Below are positions 56,340-64,000 of a stretch of DNA of 64,000 bases, one piece after another. The DNA comes from Rhynchopus sp. YZ270_cl-10 (Eukaryota > Euglenozoa > Diplonemea > Diplonemida > Diplonemidae). The notes beneath the pieces are model-generated. The model was given only the letters and a program-made list of their open reading frames with translations. It made no database searches and had not been told where the DNA came from. Each line of letters opens with the position of its first letter. The stretch's first letter is position 1. Position numbers and translations under genes: made by a program. The stretch is taken from assembly GCA_964035575.1 (NCBI GenBank), contig OZ037870.1, positions 310,001-374,000 on the forward strand, in the 5' to 3' direction.

Positions 56340-59252
56340 ATGGCGAAGGCGGACGACCGGGTGCAGTCACCTACGAGCAGTGAATGCGCCCCAAAGCAGA
56401 AATTTCTTTTTAGCATCAAATGGCTGGTCCTGGCTGCGGCTGTAGTCTCTATCGGTGTCTCCTTTGCGGGCGGGCTGGTAATGTACTTTAATGGGAGAGA
56501 CGCGTTGTCTCGCCTTATTGAGGACTGTGCACGGTCAGACCTACGCAATATCGCGCACATCAGCGAGGAATCGTTCCTCCAGGCCCAGCAGGGTGTGGAC
56601 CGTGCCGAACTCTTTATCACATTGCACGACTTTGCCAACATCGACTCCTTCATCGAATGGGCTAGGGTCGAGGCTATTGCCAGCACCTTTCATATGCGCC
56701 TAGCTGGATTTGGCATCTTCGTGTCCAACACCACAGACCACACTGAAACATACGCACGAAACACCCGAGGTGAAATGGTTATCAAAACAGACGTAGTCAC
56801 GCTCCTCTCTATCAACTCCTCTGTTGCCTCCGCAGAGTGTATGCATCCTTGCGCACAGAGGTACGTCGTTGATCGGGAGACCCATCAATACAGTACAAAT
56901 GGAAGTGTCGCATCGCTGGCAGGTCTATTTGGTGGGTTGGGTGAGGCGGCGGAGGGTGGAGACTGGAGGAAGGATGCTGGGGGTGCGCAGTATGTCAAGC
57001 ATGTTACCGCGCCGTGGCTGCCGCCACCTATGCAGGCGATTATAGCGGGGTTGGTTATGCAGAATCCTTGGCGGCATGATAAAGGGTCGGTTAATACGAA
57101 AGCGTTGGTGGTGCTTGCTGAGTTGCATCTTGGTGATGCGAGCAGGGTTTGGGATGAAAATCTTGACCAATATACGGCAGGCTTGGAGATGCAGGCCTGC
57201 AGCAGCGAGGGCCGGCCCTGTGTGCATACTTTGGCTCACCTTCCTGATAAGGTGCAGAGTCTCATCAGGGTGCTTAACGGTACGGAGGAGGATACCTTCA
57301 CGAATAGCAATGGGTACTGGATTGTGAGGAGGCGGATCTTCACTGCAGCGGGGCGTGAGAGCAATATCGGGGATGTGTATGCGTTCTGGTTCCGTAGTGA
57401 AGATGATGTGCACGCAGAGCTGAACACCGCGTTGGCGGTCTTTGTGGTCTTCGTTCTTATTGTCTTTCTCTTTGAGATTTCGCTGTTCTTTGTAGAGGTG
57501 TATATGGTTGCGTCACCCCTAGTGCAGCTTGCACAGTCGACGCGTGAGTTGCGTGTCCTGAACCTCTCCGTTGCAGCAACAGGGGTCTTCAACGTGAACA
57601 CCCACATTGAAGAAGTGGAGTCGCTCCGAAAAGGGCTTCTCATCGCCATCTCGCAGCTCGTCGAATACAAAACGTTTCTCCCACAGCAGCTCTTTCTGGA
57701 GAAGAAACAGTCGCCGAGGAAGAAGCCGCAGTCAAAAGAGATGTTCTTGGACACAACCGCCGTCTCCATCACCTTACCTAACGTCCCTGATAAGGGTGAC
57801 GTCAATAGTGTTGCGGTGCCGTTTTCGCCGCCGTCTCCAGAACATTCTCCTGGCGCCACTTCGGTGCGGTCTTTGCAAGAATTGAACCAATCCCCACAAC
57901 AGATGGATGACGAGGTGCACATCGACGAGGCAGTTCCTGTACCAGTTAATAGTGTGAGTGCGGCAGGATCGCCCAGGGGGATACAACGTCAGGGGACACA
58001 TAGCAGGCTGGTGATGTCCTCCGTGCGTGAGAGTGTATCTGCCAATGCGTTTGAACTGCATGCTGGCGGCTCTGCGTCGTCCTCGGAATGCCGCACCCCC
58101 AACACCCCCAGGTCGATTGCATCGGAGTTGAAGCGGACCCCGTCTACCCTATCTCGTGCAGTAGGGCTGCCGCAGGATCTGCCGGTATCTCAGGTGATGC
58201 GGAGTGAGAAGCAAAAGCCGGATCGAACAGATCGTGTACCACAGCGTAGTATTCGTGCAATGTTCAAACCACCACATCCGATGAAAGCACGGAAGGAAAA
58301 GGAAAAGGAGAAGGAGAAGGAAGATCTGCGGCAAGCCTCAGGCCTCTCCCGACACACTGCAGAGGAAGGGCTGTACGAGGAGATCACCTTGACTGTAGAA
58401 GGGCGTGGGTCAGGCCCACTCCGTTCAGAATGCCAGGTGAGTTTGCACTACTCCTATGTCACGACAATGACGGTGAAGCTGAGCTACCTCGAACAGAACA
58501 TGAAACGCCAAACACAGCAGCAATTTCTCGAAGCCTTCTCCGAAGCAGTCGGTGCATTGGAAGGGATTACCAGCAGGCATAAAGGGACTTTGCTGCCATT
58601 TTCTGGGATGGATTGTTGTTTGATGACTCTGTCATGGATGGATACCTCTCCTGACCGTGCCTGCCGTGCTGCGATTGAGGTGCGCGATACCTTCAAGAAG
58701 GTGGGTGTGGCGATTGTGTCGTCACACCGCTCTTCAGGTATTATTGGGTCGCAGACGTATCGGAACTTTGCGTTTATGCCGTCTAATGATTCGCATTTGC
58801 TTCAGGCAATTCATGGTCTCGCCTCGTATGCAGCAACACTCACCTGCAGTAGCGTCATCCTCATCGCAAAGGAAACTGCGGCGAAGATACAACGCAAATT
58901 TGAGGTCCCTTTCGTGGCGTGTCTCCGGTACTGCAGCACCCTTTGCATTCCGGTGGCGGAGCTGGTCCGAGAGAAGTCGGGTCGGGCAGATAAACTAGGC
59001 GGGTTTATGGTCGATGAAAAACCGCCCTCAAAACTTCCCGAATTTGTCCACAAAATGGCGACGGGGTCGAATCTCTCCACTGAAGACCTCGCCACCTTGC
59101 GTACAGAAAGTGCCGGTGATGATGGAACATACGACTCACGTCTTACAGACTTTGGTAATATAATGCTTCAAAGAATTCGTCGTTTAGACGGAAATGCAAA
59201 ACGCTTCATGATCGAATATCAAAGCTCCTCCCTCACCTCCGCAACCGATTAA
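56340..59252 (+). CDS. Two-TM receptor with degenerate class III cyclase-like domain
   Basis: The 970-residue membrane protein starts MAKADDRVQ; an in-frame ATG 42 bp upstream is possible. TM1 is at about 29-53. An extracellular domain with N-glycosylation sites follows (about 54-360), then TM2 (about 362-390, VFVVFVLIVFLFEISLFF). Next is a HAMP-like helix with VESLRKGLLIAISQLVEYKTFLPQQLF, the join often seen before cyclase or kinase domains in protists. Then a Ser/Pro-rich disordered region with a KEKEKEKEKED tract. Residues about 699-878 align by pattern to class III nucleotide cyclases (HKGTLLPFSGMDCCLM, VGVAIVSSHRSSGIIGS, IHGLASYAATL). The expected metal-binding Asp of the first strand is not seen, so it is probably inactive or regulatory. 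Confidence 0.8.
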   Translation: MAKADDRVQSPTSSECAPKQKFLFSIKWLVLAAAVVSIGVSFAGGLVMYFNGRDALSRLIEDCARSDLRNIAHISEESFLQAQQGVDRAELFITLHDFANIDSFIEWARVEAIASTFHMRLAGFGIFVSNTTDHTETYARNTRGEMVIKTDVVTLLSINSSVASAECMHPCAQRYVVDRETHQYSTNGSVASLAGLFGGLGEAAEGGDWRKDAGGAQYVKHVTAPWLPPPMQAIIAGLVMQNPWRHDKGSVNTKALVVLAELHLGDASRVWDENLDQYTAGLEMQACSSEGRPCVHTLAHLPDKVQSLIRVLNGTEEDTFTNSNGYWIVRRRIFTAAGRESNIGDVYAFWFRSEDDVHAELNTALAVFVVFVLIVFLFEISLFFVEVYMVASPLVQLAQSTRELRVLNLSVAATGVFNVNTHIEEVESLRKGLLIAISQLVEYKTFLPQQLFLEKKQSPRKKPQSKEMFLDTTAVSITLPNVPDKGDVNSVAVPFSPPSPEHSPGATSVRSLQELNQSPQQMDDEVHIDEAVPVPVNSVSAAGSPRGIQRQGTHSRLVMSSVRESVSANAFELHAGGSASSSECRTPNTPRSIASELKRTPSTLSRAVGLPQDLPVSQVMRSEKQKPDRTDRVPQRSIRAMFKPPHPMKARKEKEKEKEKEDLRQASGLSRHTAEEGLYEEITLTVEGRGSGPLRSECQVSLHYSYVTTMTVKLSYLEQNMKRQTQQQFLEAFSEAVGALEGITSRHKGTLLPFSGMDCCLMTLSWMDTSPDRACRAAIEVRDTFKKVGVAIVSSHRSSGIIGSQTYRNFAFMPSNDSHLLQAIHGLASYAATLTCSSVILIAKETAAKIQRKFEVPFVACLRYCSTLCIPVAELVREKSGRADKLGGFMVDEKPPSKLPEFVHKMATGSNLSTEDLATLRTESAGDDGTYDSRLTDFGNIMLQRIRRLDGNAKRFMIEYQSSSLTSATD

Positions 59253-60445
59253 TTACGATAATTTTTTTTTTTGTGCAAAATGCTGAGGTATTTTGCATTT
59301 TTTTTAAAACTCTTTTTGATTCCCATATCCCACAAACTTCTGAATAGAAACAAAAAAAAAGAGAAGGAGACTCCTGGGGCAGATATTGTCCACGTGTACA
59401 TTCTTTCTTGCTTAGCCTTCGCCCGTGTATGGTGAGCCATTTGTGCACTTTCAACTTCTAATTAAGATCTGTGTGCTCATTCATCTTTCAACTTCTCGTT
59501 GTTCACAAACCACGAAATGGATGTAGGATTGCATGGTTGGGTGTCCACCCCACGGTACAGCCGGTCATCATTGTACCAAGGTACACCACGAAGGTGCATT
59601 GTTCACGAGCGGGATGTTGTAGTTCAAGTACACTTTGTTTTGTTGAATGTGCTGCATGAGCACGACCGAGCTGCGTTCTTTTAGTACGTTTTTGCCATGT
59701 GTGCATCATGTGAATCTTTCCCTTGTTACTTACATTTTCTCCATCGAAGGAAAGGTGTATGGCCTTCAAGAGGCCTGTGCGTCTTTCACGTTGTCATTTA
59801 TTCATTTATTCGTTTTGTTGTTTTTGTTTTGTTTTGTTGTTTTTCTTTCCCCCTGCGCGAATTTATTTTACTAGGTTGCCCCACAGCAACATTTCACCCC
59901 CTTTTTATGATTTTTGACAAAGCGAAAGAAAAAAAAAAACTTTGGGGAAACTCACGATATTTACAACACCCATCATATGGCGATACACTGTAAACACTGA
60001 ACGAAAAAAAGGGATTTTTCCTATACAAAGCTGCCTAAGGGTTGAGCGCGAATATGGCTCTTCCTTTCGCAATACACAAGGCTTCGGCCAAATTATTGAG
60101 TACAGAATCTAATCCCACAAAGGCAGGTGTTGGTACAACAAAGGGTCATCCTCTTTGGGGGATTGTGCTGTATTGACATCCCGTTCTGTGTGATAAAAAA
60201 GAAAATATCAATATGTTGCAAAAGACTGTCGCAAGAAGAGAAACAACGCAACAGATGGTCAAATAAAAGCGTACACAAGACATTGGAGGATCTAGCTAAC
60301 TTCATTGCCGATGTTTGTTTGCCAATTTTTTTTTCTCTCTCTCTTTTTTTAGTTCTTTGTGCGTGAGAAGGTTGCTATGGGGGTTTTTTTTTGAGGTAGG
60401 TATTCAAAAGGGAATGTGTACAGAGAAGTTTTCATCGTATTTTTT
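59253..60445. other. Intergenic with dispersed repeat
   Basis: No gene is seen. Bases 59507-59640 are the plus-strand copy of the dispersed repeat at 8655-8765. The rest is AT-rich. Confidence 0.5.
59507..59640 (+). repeat. Dispersed repeat, copy B
   Basis: Matches the reverse complement of 8655-8765 over its length, including ACCACGAAATGGAT, TTGCATGGTTGGGTGTCCAC and GTTCACGAG. Confidence 0.8.
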
Positions 60446-60719
60446 TTTTGAAAACTTAGTTGTATTAGTGTAGACACCCGAGGATGAGTTCCACTAATGT
60501 AATTTGCAGTGCATCCTGCGTTCCGTTGAATCTCCAGTAAGACGTTAGCACTTTCAACGTTTCTCTTGATTGCTGTGCCTAGACCTTATCTCAGTTGGGT
60601 TGAAAAAGAGTGTTTTATTTAAAAGTAAATCGTTGTGTTCATCAGCGGTTACGTAAAAAGCGTTTTGTATAGTGGAGGGGTCATCCTCGGGTGTCTACAC
60701 TACAACTAAGTTTTCAAAA
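60446..60719. mobile_element. 274-bp MITE-like element with ~40-bp inverted ends
   Basis: Left TTTTGAAAACTTAGTTGTA with GTGTAGACACCCGAGGATGA (60446-60487) is inverted at 60681-60719 with a small length difference. No coding capacity. Confidence 0.75.
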
Positions 60720-62465
60720 GAAATTATTTGGTAGGGAAGGGTATGCACAGTATGTGTACTAGCATCCTTCCCTGCAAGGTTTGTTTTCAATAATTAGGGC
60801 TGTCGTAAGGTGTTATAAATGGTTCCCCTCAAGACGTGGTTTTTTTTGTGTGAATCCTATTCAATTGTTCAGGTTTCTTCTCTCCCCCCCTTCTCTTCCC
60901 TTGTCAGTCATCAGAGGCATTTTTTTTAAAGGAGTTCTCGAATTTGAGGGCAAAAAACGCTCTGTTAATAAAAGATGGAGTATTTGCGCAAAGGTGGCAA
61001 CTATACTGTTCCAACAATGATCAAATTTAAGAGAAAAAAAAAAAAGCCTTCTCTCACGCCTCCGGTTGAGTCCAGACAAATAGCTGAACATTATTCTGTC
61101 AAATTATTCCAATAGAACAAAAAACAATAGTATTTGTGTCTACGTACGTGGAGTTTGTACAAAGGTGCAACTACAGTTTTCACTATAATACAGCTGTGTG
61201 TATTGTGTATTGTGTATGATGTATTATGTATTATGATGGGAAATTATCACAATACAACCACCGCTAATTTGAGTGGATTGCTTGGGGTCTAGTGTGGCGA
61301 TTTTGTTCCGTGCCAGAACAGCATCAAACATTACTTCGTGTCTTCTCTCTCTCTTTCTCTCTCTCCCCCCCGCTCCTTTTGCACTGAAAAGTAGTCATGT
61401 GTCTTATATCAGATATTTTTTTTGCTATCGCTTTTAGTGAGAACACTCAGTGTCCACTATGCTTCTATTTCAAAAAAGAGTTAAAAAAATGTCGGGGTTA
61501 TCTGTGGCCCTGACACCCATTGAGTGATGTTTGTCTCTTCCCATTTTTTTTCTTCTTTTCTTCTTCTTCTTTTTGACTAAGCGCTGTGTCTTAGACGTCA
61601 GAATCTGTTTTATTTTATTTTGGTCTGTTCTCTGTTCCTTTGTGTGTGTTTTGTTTTTGGGAAATGTAGGAGAGAGGGGGAGGTGGAAAAAAAAATTGAA
61701 AGTGGAGATTGCACAACTGTGTGGCAACACAACCGAGGCAAACTACAGTACTACAACAAATTTATCAAAAAAATAAAAATAAAATGACAACACCCTCTGC
61801 TCTTCGCAACTCGATACTATCCCCACAAGCTATCAGTAGTTCTGAAGGGTGACTTTATCAATGAAGCTTCGGTTCATCTACCCTTTCTTTTTCATCCGGA
61901 TGGCTGGCATCGTACAGTACAGGAAAAAAATAGCAATCCACAAAATAGAGAAAAAGCTTTGCACACACTGGCAACACTTATTCCTACATCTCCTTCGCCC
62001 CCTCACGTAGCTAAGGAGTGCTTTCTAGAGCCCCTGAAAAATACCTACAAAAATGTCGAGTGTATTCATCTGTCCTATAAAAAAAACAGTGGTCACGTAC
62101 ACTTGGTTCTTAGTGTCAATCCCGTTCACTCCTCTTTTCAAAGATCCTTCAAAGAAAATGGAAATTACGCAACCGAGGTAACTATACCACTACAACAATT
62201 TATCAAAAAAAAGAAGAAGTCAAGCACGACTGAGTATTATGTTAGTGTTCTTCTTCTTTTTGCCTTCTTTACGAAAATACATGTCCTCCTCCAAAAAGAA
62301 CTTGTTCATATACGAAAGAACCTTCGAACAAAAAAGAGAGAAAAAAAAAAAAACTCAGCGAAAAGAAAGTGTAATAAAATTGATCCCTTTTTTAGTTTTT
62401 GTCTTTCTCTTTCTCTTTCCCATATCCATCACACACCATCCTTCAGACATTTAAGAAAAGCTAAT
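60720..62465. other. Gene-free AT-rich stretch upstream of carboxypeptidase
   Basis: No gene is recognised. A ~45-bp direct repeat, CAACCGAGGCAAACTACAGTA (61729) and CAACCGAGGTAACTATACCA (62170), is each followed by CTACAACAA and TTTATCAAAAAAA. A TGTATTATG-rich stretch lies at 61196-61240. The leader of the next gene is pyrimidine-rich (62380-62425). Confidence 0.4.
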
Positions 62466-64000
62466 ATGAAGACCGCAGCAATGCTCGGGCTTGTGGCTTG
62501 GTATGTTTTTCCATTTCCCCTTCATTACACTATTTTTATGCAAAAGGCGAATGCATATTCACTTCAGACATATCCCACCTTATACATTTTTTTCTCTTCC
62601 TTTTCCACGCCGTCTGTTCAATTTTCGCTCCAAACCAATCTTCCTCTCTCAACACCATATTACGTACATATGGGAAGCTCGTATTTCCGGTCCGAAACGA
62701 AGTCTCGGAACAAAGCGCTTCCAACAGAACGGATGCGATGGAGGAGTTTCGAGAGCGTCAAGATTTGATCAAGATTTTTGAATACACAAATTTCTCTTCC
62801 ATCTTGCTGAACGCCTCATGCCATGTCAACACATAGCACCCCTTGTCAACAAACACTGTAGACTCATCTACACACAGTCTGTTGATAGCAACGCGCGAAT
62901 AGCGTACTGTTGAAATGCGACGTCTGATAGTCGCTGATAGCGACTCAGCTGACTGGATGACAGCCAGCTTCTTGCTCCACCTTTACTCCCCGAAAAAAAA
63001 ATTCTCGGCGGGGGGGGCCAAATCCACAACACCACAAAACCGCTTTGGACTCATCTCCCATACCTTCCTTTATTCCCCTCTCTCTCCCTCTCGCACCTCA
63101 ACCCCCTTCCTCCTCCCACAGCGCCGCGGCCGCACCCTCCGCCGACCTGGTGGACCAGCTCCCTGGCTTCCCGAAGGCCCCCTTCAAGGTGTACTCTGGA
63201 TACATCACCGTGGCGGGCCCCATTGCGGGGTACGAGAAGCTCGACATCCACTACGAGTTCCACGAGGCACAGTCGAACCCTGAGAAGGCGCCTGTTGCCA
63301 CATGGCACCAGGGTGGACCGGGAGGCTCCTCGTTCTACGGTGCCTTCGCGGAGATGGGATACTTCCAGACCAACGCAACAGACCTTTACATCAACGAGCA
63401 CGCATGGAACAAGGTTGCCAACATGCTCTACCTTGAGAGCCCCGCCGGGTCCGGTGAGTCCTCTGGATTCTCCATCTGCTACCGTAACGGTGCTGCCGAG
63501 AAGTCGTGCAGCTGGAACGACACCAACCAGGCCGAGGCATACTCGAAGACGCTCCAGCAGTTCTTCAGGAACTTCCCCGAGTACGCGGTATGTGGGTTTG
63601 ATGTTGTTTTGTTGTTTTGGGTGGGGATGAAGCTTGGGGTAATGTATTGTAATAAAATATAAAATATGCAACAGAGCAACGACCTCTACCTGACCGGAGA
63701 GTCCTACGCAGGACAGTACGTCCCGAACATCGCCAACTACATCCTGACCAACCCCGGTGTTGTCACCAACCTGAAGGGAATCGCCGTCGGAAACGGATGC
63801 TGGGGAGGTACCGCGACGGACGTTGTGTGCAACGGATACAACGAGGACCAGAACAACGCCGATATGTTCTACGGAAAGTCGCTCATCTCGAAGAAGCTTC
63901 ACACTGAGGTCTACAAGCAGTGCGACTTCAAGAACTCGACCAACTCGCTTGCAACCAAGGAGTGCGACGAGGCACTGAACAAGATGGAGGACGCCGTCGG
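62466..64000 (+). CDS. Serine carboxypeptidase (S10 family), 5' part
   Basis: Exons 62466-62500, 63122-63587 and 63675 to beyond the window end. Donors are both GTATGT and acceptors CCCACAG and CAACAG. The tiny first exon encodes the start of a signal peptide (MKTAAMLGLVA), completed by Cys and AAAAPSADL in exon 2. Family marks are KVYSGYITV, WHQGGPGGSSFYGAFAEMG (oxyanion region; the family usually has NGGPGCSS), YLESPAGSGESSG, and the nucleophile Ser in YLTGESYAGQYVPNIANYI. The product would remove C-terminal residues from peptides in the vacuole or outside the cell. The catalytic Asp and His lie past the edge. Confidence 0.93.

Noticed and set aside
63051-63902. 283-residue minus-strand open frame opposite the carboxypeptidase
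   Set aside because: It is a shadow of the plus-strand S10 gene, whose catalytic motif and splice sites are clear.

Overview
The window is nuclear DNA of a eukaryote. It carries alpha-tubulin genes ending in EEY, spliceosomal introns with GTAT-type donors, and secreted multi-domain proteins with Pro/Thr-rich linkers; all stops fit the standard code. The secreted cellulose/chitin-attacking enzymes suggest a free-living heterotrophic or osmotrophic protist. The lineage cannot be fixed from this sequence.

Region 1 (1-30,261) is a compact gene array, all on the minus strand. It holds three alpha-tubulin genes, two secreted WD40-propeller genes, and five genes opening with an AA10 lytic polysaccharide monooxygenase (LPMO) domain. 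Three of those five fuse AA10 to a GH5_2-type cellulase in one polypeptide. A 10,146-bp block (tubulin upstream half, AA10-GH5, WD40, next tubulin downstream half) is present twice head to tail, with no difference seen in the stretches compared. The middle tubulin is a chimera of its two neighbours, as expected from unequal crossing-over between tubulin genes; an assembly duplication is the alternative. Intergenic DNA is shared as modules, so one AA10-GH5 gene carries the same upstream region as the tubulin genes.

Region 2 (30,262-42,133) is a repeat desert without a convincing intact gene. It contains three short-period satellites rich in GTAC or TAC/GTA (7-, 9- and 7-bp units), several inverted-repeat elements, a 704-bp hAT-type non-autonomous element with an empty-site paralogue nearby, nested fold-back palindromes, two fragments resembling the N-terminal domain of tyrosine recombinases, and a 200-base assembly gap.

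Region 3 (42,134-64,000) has scattered plus-strand genes: a three-exon catalytic-domain-only methylenetetrahydrofolate reductase (MTHFR), a probable five-exon coiled-coil gene, a two-TM receptor with a degenerate class III cyclase-like domain, and the 5' part of a serine carboxypeptidase. Between them lie GGGTACCC-rich GC clusters, a fourth GTAC satellite (8-bp unit), an ~870-bp repeat in three copies, and a broken Polinton-like fossil with DNA polymerase B and a possible capsid fragment.

Functionally, the array would secrete oxidative (AA10) and hydrolytic (GH5) activities, tethered by small CBM1-like modules, for breakdown of crystalline polysaccharide. The WD40 protein is probably secreted too, but its role is unknown.
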